Assembly (NCBI RefSeq): GCF_029222965.1
Contig: NZ_JARHUD010000002.1
Coordinates: forward strand, 62,001 to 126,000
DNA length: 64,000 nt
From: Aquibaculum arenosum
GTDB taxonomy: Bacteria > Pseudomonadota > Alphaproteobacteria > Kiloniellales > DSM-21159
Reading direction: 5' to 3'
Below the pieces are notes generated by a model. It did no database searches and was not told where the DNA came from. It saw only the letters and a list, made by a program, of their open reading frames with translations. The translations under genes were made by a program, and so were the position numbers. Below, piece by piece: positions 26,128 to 35,581 of this stretch. Position 1 is the stretch's first letter. The number at the start of each line of letters is the position of its first letter.

Positions 26128-26910
26128 TCAAGGACTGTTCTGCCCAGCCAAAGGGGATTGTGCCCACCCGAGATGCTGGCCGCCGTCAAGCGCAATCATC
26201 TGTCCGGTGACCGAAGGTGCAGCCAGGAAGTATCTCAGGGTCGCGCGCATCTCATCCAGCGACGGCGCCCTGCGCAGGGGCAGGGTTGCGACCTGCCTGG
26301 CAAACTGCTCCTCACTCTGGTTAGGCGCCGGCAGAGTGAAGCCCGGACCGATCCCGTTCACCCGGATACGCGGAGCCAGTGCCAGCGCCAGTGTCCGGGT
26401 GAGGGTCCACAGTCCCGACTTGGCCAAGGTGTAGCTCATGAAATGCGGCGTGAGGCTCCACACCCGCTCATCGAGCAGGTTCACGATCAGACCCTGTCGT
26501 TCAGCGGGCAAGCCTGCAGCAAGGGCCTGAGCCAGCACGAAGGGCGCTCTCATGCCGATCTCTAGGTGCAGGTCCCAGTTCTCCCGCTTCACGCTGTTCC
26601 ATTCATCGCGCTTAAAGGCCGAGGCATTGTTGACCAGCACGCCCAGCGGCCCGACTTCGCGCCCCGCAGCTTCGGCCAAGCCAACCACCTCTTCCTCACG
26701 GGTCAGATCGGCCTGGAGCAGAGCACCTCTGCCTCCGGAGCCCTCGATGAGCGCAAGGGTTTCCTCCGCGTCAGCACGTGAGTGGCCATAGTGCACGCCG
26801 ACGCAAAAGCCGGCGGCAGCAAGTTCCAGCGCCAGAGCCCGACCGATCCGCCGGCCAGCGCCTGTGACCAGCGCACCGCGCGCATAGCCGCCCGTGAGGC
26901 TATCAGTCAT
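26128..26910 (-). CDS. FolM/pteridine-reductase-like short-chain dehydrogenase
   Basis: NADPH-dependent SDR of 260 residues. The cofactor motif [17 protein letters not shown] has the TGxxRRIG form typical of pteridine reductases and FolM (dihydromonapterin/dihydrofolate reductase). In the active site the usual Ser is replaced by Asp (NLLDERVW), as in pteridine reductases, with Tyr and Lys in [20 protein letters not shown] and GPGFTLP complete the picture. It overlaps the msrB start by eight bases, so the two are co-expressed. A role in pterin or folate reduction is likely from the active site but not proven. Confidence 0.8.
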   Translation of the reverse strand: MTDSLTGGYARGALVTGAGRRIGRALALELAAAGFCVGVHYGHSRADAEETLALIEGSGGRGALLQADLTREEEVVGLAEAAGREVGPLGVLVNNASAFKRDEWNSVKRENWDLHLEIGMRAPFVLAQALAAGLPAERQGLIVNLLDERVWSLTPHFMSYTLAKSGLWTLTRTLALALAPRIRVNGIGPGFTLPAPNQSEEQFARQVATLPLRRAPSLDEMRATLRYFLAAPSVTGQMIALDGGQHLGWAQSPLAGQNSP

Positions 26911-27301
26911 TGTTCGGCTCGAAGGACAGCGCTGCAGAATTTATACAAAAGCGCAGCCCCGTCGGCTGCGGGCCATCTTCGAAAACATGCCCCTGATGCG
27001 CCCCGCATTGCGCACAGTGCACCTCGGTCCGCACCATGCCGATGCTCTGGTCGGTCTTGCTGGCCACAGCATTCTCGTCCAGGGGCTGCCAGAAGGACGG
27101 CCAGCCACTGCCGCTGTCGTATTTATGTTCGCTGGAATAGGCCGGGGAGCCGCAAACCACGCAGTGGAAAGTGCCTTTGCGCTTTTCATCCAGCAGGTCG
27201 CCGGTGAAAGGGCGCTCGGTCGCCTCCTGCTGCGTCACGCGATACTGTTCGCGCGTTAGGTGGTCGGTGCCGTGATAGCGACGGCCTTCGTTCTGGCTCA
27301 T
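26903..27301 (-). CDS. msrB: Peptide-methionine (R)-S-oxide reductase
   Basis: Repairs the R form of methionine sulfoxide in proteins. The 132-residue SelR domain has the zinc CxxC pairs (CVVCGSPAY and [12 protein letters not shown]), the substrate block [11 protein letters not shown] and the catalytic Cys in RFCINSAAL. The resolving Cys position can be occupied differently in the family and was not assigned. No signal peptide, so cytoplasmic. Its end overlaps the start of the FolM-like gene. Confidence 0.95.
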   Translation of the reverse strand: MSQNEGRRYHGTDHLTREQYRVTQQEATERPFTGDLLDEKRKGTFHCVVCGSPAYSSEHKYDSGSGWPSFWQPLDENAVASKTDQSIGMVRTEVHCAQCGAHQGHVFEDGPQPTGLRFCINSAALSFEPNND

Positions 27302-27415
27302 GATGCAGGTCTCCGTTTAAGCTCCAGGCTATCAATATCGGAACCCGAGGCGGCCACGTACAGCCCCCAGGGAGGCCGAAGTGCCTTGAAGGCCACTCAT
27401 ACCGGGAGGGATCCA

Positions 27416-27715
27416 ATGCGTCTGCTCGTCATGCTCGCCACCCTATTGCTCGCCAGCGCCGCCCATGCGGCGGACCCTGAAGCCGGCCGGACACTGGCGC
27501 GGGAAGCCTGTGCCTTCTGCCATGTGGTGGAAGATGGCGGCAGCGGCAGCGATGCGGTTCCAAGCTTCCCCGCCATCGCACGCGAGGCCGGGGACAACAT
27601 CGAGGCCCTGCGCAGCTTCACCGTGGAGCCTCATCCGCAGATGCCGCAGTTCGCCGACCTCAGCGAAACCCAGGTTGATAACCTGATCGCCTACATGCGC
27701 AGCCTCACCGAATAA
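27416..27715 (+). CDS. Small periplasmic class I cytochrome c
   Basis: 99-residue secreted cytochrome. A signal peptide (MRLLVMLATLLLASAAHA) is followed by one haem site CAFCH near residue 31 and the probable axial Met in PQMPQF near residue 76. Start chosen by the signal peptide and the GGGAGGG site six bases ahead of the ATG. It stands alone between divergent msrB and pgsA, so the electron partner is unknown. Confidence 0.85.
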   Translation: MRLLVMLATLLLASAAHAADPEAGRTLAREACAFCHVVEDGGSGSDAVPSFPAIAREAGDNIEALRSFTVEPHPQMPQFADLSETQVDNLIAYMRSLTE

Positions 27716-27809
27716 GGAGAAGCGCGGAGAGCGGGCGGACAGTACGGCGGCCCCCAAACCGCGGCAGCACGCCCTGTCCTCGCCCGGGCGCTTGGTGCAC
27801 AATGGCACC

Positions 27810-28391
27810 ATGACGAGCCTGCACACCAGCCGCAAATCCGAGCTGACCACCCTGCCCAACCTCCTCACCCTGGCGCGCATCGCAGCGATCCCGGCGGTGG
27901 TGGCGCTGCTGTTTGTCGATGGAGCCTTTGCCCGTTGGGCCGCGCTGGCGCTCTATGCGCTTGCCGGACTGACGGACTGGCTTGACGGGAAGCTGGCACG
28001 CGATCGCGGGGAGGTCTCGCCCTTGGGCCGCTTTCTCGACCCGATCGCCGACAAGCTGCTGGTGGCTGCCATCATCATCATGCTGGTGGCAACGGGCGAT
28101 ATCGCCGGCTTGCATGTCGTTGCGGCCCTTCTCATCCTCAGCCGGGAACTGCTTGTGTCCGGTCTGCGCGAGTATCTGGCCGAACTGCAGGTGCCTCTGC
28201 CGGTCAGCAGGCTAGCGAAGTGGAAAACTGGCGTGCAGATGGTCGCTCTGGCGCTGTTACTGATCGCACCAGCGGTGCCTGCGGCCATCGGCTTGCTCGG
28301 GCTCGCTCTGCTGTGGCTGGCAACGCTGCTGACGTTGATCACGGGCTGGGACTACCTCAGCCGGGGCCTGAAGCACATGCTGCCTCGCTGA
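27810..28391 (+). CDS. pgsA: CDP-diacylglycerol-glycerol-3-phosphate 3-phosphatidyltransferase
   Basis: Commits CDP-diacylglycerol to phosphatidylglycerol synthesis. The CDP-alcohol phosphotransferase motif DG-x2-AR-x8-G-x3-D-x3-D is seen in DWLDGKLARDRGEVSPLGRFLDPIADK. Four to six membrane segments, 193 residues from the chosen ATG (MTSLHTSRKSELTTLPNLLTLAR); an ATG six codons upstream is also possible. The product, phosphatidylglycerol, would be the acceptor lipid for KpsC and a plausible donor for the LTA-synthase-like enzyme encoded about 4 kb upstream. Confidence 0.92.
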   Translation: MTSLHTSRKSELTTLPNLLTLARIAAIPAVVALLFVDGAFARWAALALYALAGLTDWLDGKLARDRGEVSPLGRFLDPIADKLLVAAIIIMLVATGDIAGLHVVAALLILSRELLVSGLREYLAELQVPLPVSRLAKWKTGVQMVALALLLIAPAVPAAIGLLGLALLWLATLLTLITGWDYLSRGLKHMLPR

Positions 28392-28420
28392 GGCTGGAAC
28401 GATCCTGGCTACGAGGAAAG

Positions 28421-29440
28421 TCAGTAAAGCCGTTCGACGGTGAAATCGACCGCCTGTAGCAAGGCATCACGGACCCTGTCGTTGGGAAAGAGGCTGAGCG
28501 CGCTGTGCGCTTCCGTGGCGAACCTGCGAGCCCGTTCCTTGGATTGCTCCAGCGCGCCATGCCTATGCAGCAGTGCGAGTGCCTGTTCCAGGTCGCCCTC
28601 ATTCTGCTCACCCTGCTCCAGGCAGCGGCGCCAGAAGCTCTTCTCCACTTCGTCACCGGCCTCGAATGCCAGAATCACCGGGAGGGTCAGCTTGCCTTCG
28701 CGGAAGTCGTCCCCCAATGCCTTGCCGCGACCGGCCGCCTCCTGGCTGTAGTCGAGCACGTCGTCCACCACCTGAAAGGCCATGCCCAGAGCTTCGCCAT
28801 AGCGGCGCAAGGCTTCCACCTCATGTTCAGGCCGTTCGGCAATCAGAGCGCCCACCTGCGCGGAAGCAGCAAAGAGCACGGCAGTCTTCGCGCGGATCAC
28901 GTCGAGGTAGGCCGTTTCGTTGGTCTCGGTGTCGTGGGCCGTCATCAACTGATGCACCTCGCCTTCCGCCAACGTCGCGGAGGTGCCGGCCAGCAGCTTG
29001 AGGACCGCGAGCGAACCGTCGGCCACCATCAACTGGAAGGCCCGGCTGAAGAGGAAATCGCCCACCAGCACGCTGGCCTGATTGCCAAACAGCGCCTTGG
29101 CCGTTTCCCGGCCGCGCCGCAGGTCGCTTTCGTCCACGACATCATCGTGCAGCAGGGTTGCCGTGTGGATGAACTCGACAGCCGCTGCCAGGCCCAGGGG
29201 GCGATCACTCTCCACACCCACAAGGCGAGCGCTGGCCAGCACCAACAGCGGGCGCAATCGCTTGCCGCCGGCCGCGATGATGTGTTCCGCCACCTGGGGA
29301 ATCAGCGGAACCGAGGACTGCATGTGTTCGAGGATCAGGGCGTTGACGCGCTTGAGATCCGCACCCGCCAAATCCTGCAGCGGCTGCAGACTGGCGGCCT
29401 GCCGCTTCCCGGAATCGAGCGTTCGCGCTGCGTCGACCAT
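28421..29440 (-). CDS. ispB: Polyprenyl (probably octa/decaprenyl) diphosphate synthase
   Basis: Long-chain trans-prenyl transferase that makes the ubiquinone side chain. The first Asp-rich motif LLHDDVVDESDLRRG and the second FQVVDDVLDYS are present, with GGKRLRPLLVL near the N-terminus. 339 residues from the ATG preceded by AAGGTGG; an open frame upstream to 29623 overlaps the divergent DUF2007 gene and is rejected. Chain length is not readable, but small residues before the first Asp motif (FIHTATLLHDD) fit C40-C50 products. Divergent from the DUF2007 gene across 109 bp. Confidence 0.9.
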   Translation of the reverse strand: MVDAARTLDSGKRQAASLQPLQDLAGADLKRVNALILEHMQSSVPLIPQVAEHIIAAGGKRLRPLLVLASARLVGVESDRPLGLAAAVEFIHTATLLHDDVVDESDLRRGRETAKALFGNQASVLVGDFLFSRAFQLMVADGSLAVLKLLAGTSATLAEGEVHQLMTAHDTETNETAYLDVIRAKTAVLFAASAQVGALIAERPEHEVEALRRYGEALGMAFQVVDDVLDYSQEAAGRGKALGDDFREGKLTLPVILAFEAGDEVEKSFWRRCLEQGEQNEGDLEQALALLHRHGALEQSKERARRFATEAHSALSLFPNDRVRDALLQAVDFTVERLY

Positions 29441-29549
29441 CCGCCACCTTCGTTGGTTGCCTTGCGGTGCAACATCCCGCAGATTGCCTTGCGCTGCGCA
29501 CAATAGGTCGGAGGGACCATCGGTCAAGCGCAAGCCGCCGGAGCAAGAC

Positions 29550-29771
29550 GTGAAAGAACTGTTGCGGACCAACGATCTCGTAAAGCTCTCCTGGCTGGAA
29601 GCGCTGCTCAACGACTCCGACATCCCCTGCCTCGTTCTCGATCAGCACGCATCGGTACTGGAAGGCTCCGCCGTCGCCATTTCTCGCCGCATGATGGTCG
29701 ATGATGAAGACTTCGAGCGTGCCTGCCGGCTGATCGAGGAAGCGGAGGCCAGCCTGGGGCGCGTGGGCTGA
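29550..29771 (+). CDS. DUF2007 domain-containing small protein
   Basis: 73-residue protein of the DUF2007 (putative signal-transducing) family: MKELLRTNDLVKLSWLEALLNDSDIP then DQHASVLEGSAVAISRRMMV and a C-terminal helix ERACRLIEEAE. GTG start, chosen because family similarity begins there. The stop overlaps the next start (TGATG), so it is coupled to the methyltransferase gene; this pair, divergent from the prenyl synthase gene, is common in alphaproteobacteria. Function unknown. Confidence 0.8.
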   Translation: MKELLRTNDLVKLSWLEALLNDSDIPCLVLDQHASVLEGSAVAISRRMMVDDEDFERACRLIEEAEASLGRVG

Positions 29772-30541
29772 TGGCTGACTGTGCAACAGAGGCCGCCCGG
29801 GAAAGCCGCCTCCTTGGGGGGCGCTTGCGGCTGCTGCAGCCAGACGCCGGCTACCGTGTCGCCATTGATCCCGTGTTGCTGGCCGCTGCCGTACCGGCGC
29901 AGCCCGGTCAAAGCCTGCTCGAACTCGGCTGCGGCAGCGGCGCGGCCTCGCTTTGCCTGCTGGCGCGCGTAGGCGGGGCGCAAGTCACGGGCCTCGAGCT
30001 CAACAGCGAAATGGCGACCCTGGCGCGTCGCAGTGCCGAGATGAACGCGCTGCCGCTCTCAGTGGTGGAGGGCGATCTGCTGCGGCTGCCAGACCAGGTT
30101 GCCGGACGCTACGATCAGGTTTTCATGAATCCGCCCTACCTGGCCGCCGGTGCGGCTTCGCCATCGAGCCAACCAACCCGTGCGGCGGCAAACCTTGAGG
30201 GCGCAGCCCGCCTCAGTCATTGGATTGATGCAGCACTGTCGCGCCTGCCCCGAGGCGGGCGCCTGACCCTCATTCACCGCGCCGACCGGATCGGCGAGAT
30301 TCTGGCGCTGCTCCATGGCCGCGCCGGTGACCTCGCCGTCCTGCCACTGCGGGCTTACGCCGATCGCCCGGCCAAGCGGGTGATCGTCACCGGACGCAAG
30401 GACAAGGGCAAGCCCCTGACATTGCTACCAGATTTCATCCTTCATGACGATGGCGGCTGCTACAGTTCCGCTGCACAGAGGGTACTTCGCCAAGGCGAGG
30501 CCATCGACCTCCTCACCCCGGCCCAACGATCGAGCCTCTGA
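29771..30541 (+). CDS. TrmN6-like tRNA1(Val) adenine-N6 methyltransferase family
   Basis: Class I SAM-dependent methyltransferase of the YfiC/TrmN6 group (256 residues). SAM site [17 protein letters not shown], acidic motif [10 protein letters not shown], and the N6-adenine catalytic motif NPPYLA. The N-terminus ([26 protein letters not shown]) is the typical opening of this family. Target is probably A37 of a tRNA or another RNA adenine; the exact position cannot be inferred. Confidence 0.82.
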   Translation: MADCATEAARESRLLGGRLRLLQPDAGYRVAIDPVLLAAAVPAQPGQSLLELGCGSGAASLCLLARVGGAQVTGLELNSEMATLARRSAEMNALPLSVVEGDLLRLPDQVAGRYDQVFMNPPYLAAGAASPSSQPTRAAANLEGAARLSHWIDAALSRLPRGGRLTLIHRADRIGEILALLHGRAGDLAVLPLRAYADRPAKRVIVTGRKDKGKPLTLLPDFILHDDGGCYSSAAQRVLRQGEAIDLLTPAQRSSL

Positions 30542-30620
30542 AAAAGGCTTTGCCTGCGGCATGACGACTTCCGATACTGCTGGCGAACGAGAACAGAGAA
30601 ATCAACCGAGTGGAGCCTTC

Positions 30621-31712
30621 ATGGAGTCTGTCTCGGAGGCGGCAATCGAGGCCCGTCGCCTCACCAAGGTTTTCGACGGCCCCGGTGGCGAAGTCCGTGC
30701 CTTGGACAACGTCGATCTCATCATCCGCAAGAATGAGTTCTTCACGCTGCTCGGCCCATCCGGCTGCGGCAAGACCACCCTGTTGCGCCTGGTGGCCGGA
30801 TTCGAGCAGCCCAGTGGCGGAGAACTCCTCATGGACGGCGAAGCGATCGCGGAACGGCCACCGCACCGCCGGCCGGTGAACACCGTCTTCCAGTCCTACG
30901 CACTCTTCCCGCACATGACCGTGGCGGAGAATGTGGGGTTCGGGTTGGAGATGATGGGGCGCCCCCGCGAGGAAATCGGCCAGCGCGTCGAGCGCATGCT
31001 GGCGCTGGTCAAGCTCGAAGGCATGGGGCCACGTCGCCCGAATCAGCTTTCCGGCGGCCAGCAACAGCGTGTGGCGCTGGCCCGCGCGCTGGCCAATCAG
31101 CCGAAGGTGCTCCTGCTCGACGAGCCGCTGTCCGCGCTGGACTTCAAGCTGCGCAAGGAGATGCAGATCGAGCTCAAGCGCCTCCAAAGCGAAACCGGCA
31201 TCACCTTCGTCTTCGTGACTCACGATCAGGAAGAAGCGCTCACCATGTCGGACCGCATCGCCGTTATGAGCGATGGCAATGTGCTCCAGATCGGCAGTCC
31301 GACGGAAATCTACGAGCACCCCACCAGCCGCTTCGTGGCCGACTTCATCGGCGAAACCAACCTGCTTACTGGCCGCTTGAGCGAACGCATGGCCTCGTCG
31401 CTGCGCTTCGAGTTGGATTCCGGCGGCCTGCTTGAGGGGCAGGAGGACGGCGGCAATGAGACTGGCGCGCGGGTCACTCTGGCCGTTCGGCCCGAGCGGG
31501 CGGAGATCAGCCGCGAGGGTTCCGGCCTAGCGGCGCGCATCGAACAGATCGTCTACTTCGGCACCGACACACACTACCACCTGCGCCTCGATGAGCAGAC
31601 CCCCTTCGTGGTCCGCCATCAGAACCGGAGCGGAGCGACGAGCCGCTTCAGCCAGGGTGAGGAGGTCCGGGTGACCATCTCCCCGGATGCCATCAGGGTG
31701 CTGCAGGACTGA
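30621..31712 (+). CDS. potA: Polyamine ABC transporter ATPase
   Basis: ATP-binding subunit of a spermidine/putrescine-type importer. Walker [13 protein letters not shown] loop [11 protein letters not shown], signature [15 protein letters not shown], Walker [13 protein letters not shown] loop [14 protein letters not shown], then a TOBE domain (about 270-363). The ATG used ([14 protein letters not shown]) follows a GGAG site; in-frame ATGs at 30561 and 30444 would add residues with no family match. Ends with a TGATG overlap into the permease gene. First of a tight six-gene series with permeases, binding protein, amidase and acetylpolyamine amidohydrolase. Confidence 0.9.
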   Translation: MESVSEAAIEARRLTKVFDGPGGEVRALDNVDLIIRKNEFFTLLGPSGCGKTTLLRLVAGFEQPSGGELLMDGEAIAERPPHRRPVNTVFQSYALFPHMTVAENVGFGLEMMGRPREEIGQRVERMLALVKLEGMGPRRPNQLSGGQQQRVALARALANQPKVLLLDEPLSALDFKLRKEMQIELKRLQSETGITFVFVTHDQEEALTMSDRIAVMSDGNVLQIGSPTEIYEHPTSRFVADFIGETNLLTGRLSERMASSLRFELDSGGLLEGQEDGGNETGARVTLAVRPERAEISREGSGLAARIEQIVYFGTDTHYHLRLDEQTPFVVRHQNRSGATSRFSQGEEVRVTISPDAIRVLQD

Positions 31713-32611
31713 TGCTGGAAGGACTGGGCCGAAACCGCTTTCTGCGCCGCGGACTGCTGCTGGGGCCGGCGCTCTTCGTCATCGGCTTCTTCATGATCCT
31801 GCCGCTGTTCCTGATGGCCTATGTGTCGATCCTGGAACGCGGCTTGGCCGGCGGGGTGCAATGGGGTCAGCACACCCTTGAAGCCTACGTGCGCTTCCTC
31901 TTCGAGCGCGACCTGATGGACAACCTGGTGGTCAACATCGACTACCTGCGGATCTTCGGTCGTTCCTTCGCTCTGGCCTTTGGCACAATGATCGTGGCAC
32001 TGGCGATCGGCCTGCCCACTGCCTTCTACATGGCGCTCCAGCCGGCGCGCTGGCGGAATCTGCTAATCTTTCTGGTCACCATTCCCTTCTGGACCAACTT
32101 GCTGGTGCGCAACTACGCCTGGATCCTGCTGCTGCGCGACAGCGGTCTGGTGAACAGCGGTCTGATCTGGCTGGGGTTGACGGACGAGCCGGTGCGCCTG
32201 CTCTACACGCCCTTCGCCGTGGGCGTCGGCCTCACCTACTCCTTCCTGCCCTTCATGATCCTACCGATCTACGCCAGTCTGGAGAAGCTGGACCTGCGCC
32301 TCGTCGAGGCCGCCTACGATCTCGGCGCGAACAAGTGGAAGGCCCTGACCCGGATCGTTCTGCCGCTCGCCCTACCGGGCATCGCGGCGGGCAGCATTCT
32401 CGTGTTCATCCCGGCTCTGGGTGCCTACGTCACGCCGGAATTGCTCGGCGGTTCCCGACAATTGATGATCGGCAACCTGATCCAGGGACAGTTCGGCGCG
32501 GCGCGCAACTGGCCCTTCGGTGCGGCGCTGGCCTTCGTGCTCCTCGCCATCGTGCTCTGTTCGATGATGCTCTACCTGCTGCGCTTCCGCCGCGCGCCGG
32601 GTCAGGGCTGA
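31712..32611 (+). CDS. potB: Polyamine ABC transporter permease (PotB/PotH type)
   Basis: Inner-membrane permease of 299 residues with six predicted membrane segments. The EAA loop contacting the ATPase is EAAYDLGANKWKALTRIVLPLALPGI. Length and the opening large periplasmic loop between the first two segments are typical of PotB and PotH. It overlaps potA by one base and is nine bases ahead of potC. Confidence 0.9.
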   Translation: MLEGLGRNRFLRRGLLLGPALFVIGFFMILPLFLMAYVSILERGLAGGVQWGQHTLEAYVRFLFERDLMDNLVVNIDYLRIFGRSFALAFGTMIVALAIGLPTAFYMALQPARWRNLLIFLVTIPFWTNLLVRNYAWILLLRDSGLVNSGLIWLGLTDEPVRLLYTPFAVGVGLTYSFLPFMILPIYASLEKLDLRLVEAAYDLGANKWKALTRIVLPLALPGIAAGSILVFIPALGAYVTPELLGGSRQLMIGNLIQGQFGAARNWPFGAALAFVLLAIVLCSMMLYLLRFRRAPGQG

Positions 32612-32620
32612 GGAGGGGGC

Positions 32621-33415
32621 ATGCTCAAACGTGGTTCCAATCCGCTCTGGCGCTTCCCCGGCGTCGCGCCCACGGCGCTGATCGTCTTCGCGTACCTCTA
32701 TCTGCCGATCTTCATTCTCATCGCGTACTCCTTCAACGAGAACCGCCTGGCGACGATCTGGACCGGCTTCACCTTCGACTGGTACGGGGTGGTCCTGAAC
32801 AATCCGGACATCATGCGTGCGGCGCGCAATTCGCTGATCGTCGCCAGCAGCGCCACCTTCATGGCGACGCTCTCGGCCATCATCGCCGGGTTGTGCATGA
32901 CCCGCGACAGTTTCCGCGGGCAGCAGGGCGTGAACGCCATCATGGCCCTGCCGCTGATCGTGCCGGAGATCGTCACCGCCGTTGCCACGCTGCTTTTCTT
33001 CGTGATCATCGGCATGAAGCTGGGTCTGATGACGGTCATCATCGCCCATACGGTGTTCTGCATTCCCTTCGCCTACCTGCCGATCCGTGCGAGGCTGCAG
33101 GGGATGGATCCACGCCTGGAGGAAGCTGCAGCAGACCTCTACGCCGACCCCTGGCGCACCTTCCGGCGGGTCACGCTGCCGCTGCTCTGGCCGGGCATCC
33201 TTTCCGGCGCCATGCTGGCTTTCATCATTTCGCTGGACACCTTCGTCATCACCTACTTCGTCGCCGGCGCCGGGGCGACGACGCTACCGGTCTACATATT
33301 CGGTATGATCCGCATCGGCATCACGCCTGAGGTCAACGCGGTCTCCGCCTTGATGCTACTGGTCTCGATTGCCTTCGTGACACTCTCGTTCCTGATCGGC
33401 CGCATCCAGCGTTGA
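32621..33415 (+). CDS. potC: Polyamine ABC transporter permease (PotC/PotI type)
   Basis: Second permease, 264 residues and six membrane segments, with the EAA loop EEAAADLYADPWRTFRRVTLPLLWPGI. The block FVITYFVAGAGATTLPVYIFGMIR is characteristic of PotC and PotI. An AGGAGGGGG site precedes the ATG. Forms the heterodimeric channel with the preceding permease. Confidence 0.92.
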   Translation: MLKRGSNPLWRFPGVAPTALIVFAYLYLPIFILIAYSFNENRLATIWTGFTFDWYGVVLNNPDIMRAARNSLIVASSATFMATLSAIIAGLCMTRDSFRGQQGVNAIMALPLIVPEIVTAVATLLFFVIIGMKLGLMTVIIAHTVFCIPFAYLPIRARLQGMDPRLEEAAADLYADPWRTFRRVTLPLLWPGILSGAMLAFIISLDTFVITYFVAGAGATTLPVYIFGMIRIGITPEVNAVSALMLLVSIAFVTLSFLIGRIQR

Positions 33416-33481
33416 CGGCCGGCGAGGCTCGGGAAAAGATCGTCCCAAGCCCAACCACAAACACCCGCAACAGGGAGAAGG

Positions 33482-34531
33482 ATGAAGAACATGAACCGGA
33501 AAGCCATTCTGTCCGCCGGCATCGCAGCCGGCCTTTTCGCCGGCCTGGCCCAGAGTGCTTCGGCGGAGGAACTCTTCCTCTACAACTGGTCGAACTACTT
33601 CCCGCCGGAACTTCTCGAGAAGTTCGAAAGCGACACCGGCATCTCGGTCACCCTCGACGTCTATGACTCGAACGAGACCATGCTGGCCCGCCTGCAGGCC
33701 GGCGCGGCCGGCTACGACATCGTGGTGCCCTCGGACTACATGATGGAGATCATGATCAAGGAAGGCTTGGCCGAGCGCATCGATGCAGGCGAGATGGAGA
33801 ACTTCTCCAACGTCATGGAGCCGCACAACGACCCGCGCCAGGACCCGGGACGCGCCTATTCCGCGCCCTATCTCTGGGGCACCACCGGCTTCACCTATGA
33901 TTCCGAGCGCGTCGGTGAGCTGGAGGAAAGCTGGAAAGAGTTCTTCGAGCCACGTGAGGAGTTGAGCGGCCAGATCGCCGTGCTGAACGACGAGGTCGAG
34001 GCCTACAACGCAGCCGCCTACTACGCCGGCGTCTCCAAGTGCACCGAAGAACCGGCCGAGGCGCAGCAGATTCTCGACATCCTCCAGGCCCAGGCCCCGC
34101 ATGTGGCCATGTATCAATCCGACGGAACCATCGATCGCATGGCATCTGGAGAGATGATCATGCACATGCAGTGGAACGGCGCCGCCCATCGTTCCAAGCA
34201 GGAGCGCGACAGCCTGGTCTACGTCTACCCGGAGGAAGGCATCTCCTTCTGGAACGACAACTTCATGGTCCCGGCCGGTGCGCCGAACCTGGAGAATGCC
34301 AAGACCTTCATCAACTGGATGATGGCGCCGGAGAACATCGCGGTTGCATCAAACTATACCGGCTACATGAACGCCGTTCGCGGCTCCTCGGAGTTCATGG
34401 ACGAGGCGCTGGTTGAGGACCCGGCAGTGAACATGCCGGAAGAGTACGCCGACCGCCTCCGTCCCACCGAGGACTGTTCGGTGGACGCTCGCGAACTGCG
34501 CAACCGGGTGTGGACCCGCCTGCGCAGCTAA
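33482..34531 (+). CDS. potD: Polyamine-binding periplasmic protein (PotD/PotF type)
   Basis: Substrate-binding protein with a signal peptide ending SASA before EELFLYNWSNYF, the classic opening of mature PotD/PotF proteins. 349 residues. GYDIVVPSDYMMEIMIKEGL and WGTTGFTYD are family blocks; the acidic and aromatic pocket residues of PotD-type proteins appear in YQSDGTIDRMASGE and WNGAAHRSKQE. Spermidine, putrescine or an acetylated polyamine are all possible ligands. A strong terminator 18 bases downstream ends the transporter part, although the next two genes continue the theme. Confidence 0.9.
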   Translation: MKNMNRKAILSAGIAAGLFAGLAQSASAEELFLYNWSNYFPPELLEKFESDTGISVTLDVYDSNETMLARLQAGAAGYDIVVPSDYMMEIMIKEGLAERIDAGEMENFSNVMEPHNDPRQDPGRAYSAPYLWGTTGFTYDSERVGELEESWKEFFEPREELSGQIAVLNDEVEAYNAAAYYAGVSKCTEEPAEAQQILDILQAQAPHVAMYQSDGTIDRMASGEMIMHMQWNGAAHRSKQERDSLVYVYPEEGISFWNDNFMVPAGAPNLENAKTFINWMMAPENIAVASNYTGYMNAVRGSSEFMDEALVEDPAVNMPEEYADRLRPTEDCSVDARELRNRVWTRLRS

Positions 34532-34548
34532 GTGGAGAGTGTATGCTG

Positions 34549-34580
34549 AAGGCCGGGCGCTCTTGCGCCCGGCCTTCTTA
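34549..34580 (+). terminator. Rho-independent terminator after potD
   Basis: Perfect 12-bp stem AAGGCCGGGCGC / GCGCCCGGCCTT, loop TCTT, then CTTATT. It should cut most transcription from potABCD before the amidase gene. Confidence 0.88.
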
Positions 34581-34654
34581 TTGCCACCCTATTGTGGTGT
34601 GAGAGCAAACCCATATGGGGCCAAAGAGTGTGGGTCAGTAAACAAGGATCAGCC

Positions 34655-35581
34655 ATGGTCGACGAACGCCCGGATAGATTTCGCATCGCCCTTTGGGCGA
34701 CCAACATCGGCCGGCCGGTCAACGGGATCGACGGCTGGGTGGCAGGCGTGGAAGCACGTCTGGCCGAAGCGAAAGCGACCGGCGCCGACATCCTCGTGAT
34801 GCCCGAGTACGCCGCGGAGCAATGGCTGTCGTTCGCACCGCCCGGGCTTACCGGGGCGCAAGAAATCCCCTGGATGGCGGAGCAGTCCGCCCAAGCTTTG
34901 GCGGCATTGCGCGACCTGCCGGCCCGTTACGGCCTCGCGCTGCTGGCGGGCACCATGCCGGTCCCGGATGAGAGCGGTGACACCGACGCGCCCTGGCTTA
35001 ACCGGGCTTGGCTGCTGCTGCCGGACGGCCGCTGCATCGCCCAGGACAAGCTCTGCCTCACGCCGGCCGAGAAGGATCCCGAGAGCTGGAACCTCTCCAC
35101 CGGCACACGCCTGCGGCTCGTTACTTGGAAGGGCGTGCGCATTGCGGTAGTGATTTGCCTGGACGTGGAACTCCCGGCCCTGGCGGCACAGCTTGCCCCG
35201 GCCCGCCCCGACGTCATCCTGGTGCCATCACAAACGGGACGCCTGGCGGGCTACCATCGCGTTTTCAGCTGCGCCAAGGCACGAGCCGTCGAACTTCAGG
35301 CCGCTGTGGCGGTCTGCGGCACCATCGGCGCGGCCGCCTACGGTGAGGATCGCCCCGGCACGGTTTCGGGCTGCAGCCTCTTCCTGCCCTGCGAAGAGCG
35401 CCTCGGCAGCCACGGCCGCGCCGCCGAGATACCGCCCATCACCGACCATGACGGTCCCGGTCCGCTGCTGTTGGCCGACGTGCCGCTCGCGGCGCTCGAC
35501 GCTCTGCGAAGTGGCGACGCCGAGGTCTGGCCCGGCGCCTGGGACGCATCCGGGATCACCATCGAAGAGGAAGCCGCCTGA
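34655..35581 (+). CDS. Nitrilase-superfamily carbon-nitrogen hydrolase
   Basis: Amidase of 308 residues with the full catalytic set: Glu51 (VMPEYA), Lys132 (AQDKLCLTP) and Cys168 (VVICLDVELP). The superfamily includes N-carbamoylputrescine amidase and other amidases acting on polyamine derivatives. The ATG at MVDERPDRF has AAGGA seven bases ahead; an earlier ATG at 34592 sits next to the terminator. The stop overlaps the start of the acetylpolyamine amidohydrolase gene, so the two work together. Substrate inferred from context only. Confidence 0.85.
   Translation: MVDERPDRFRIALWATNIGRPVNGIDGWVAGVEARLAEAKATGADILVMPEYAAEQWLSFAPPGLTGAQEIPWMAEQSAQALAALRDLPARYGLALLAGTMPVPDESGDTDAPWLNRAWLLLPDGRCIAQDKLCLTPAEKDPESWNLSTGTRLRLVTWKGVRIAVVICLDVELPALAAQLAPARPDVILVPSQTGRLAGYHRVFSCAKARAVELQAAVAVCGTIGAAAYGEDRPGTVSGCSLFLPCEERLGSHGRAAEIPPITDHDGPGPLLLADVPLAALDALRSGDAEVWPGAWDASGITIEEEAA

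Noticed and set aside
30525-30560. Terminator between the methyltransferase gene and potA (GAGCCTCTG...AGGCT)
   Set aside because: Only a 5-bp stem and no T-run.
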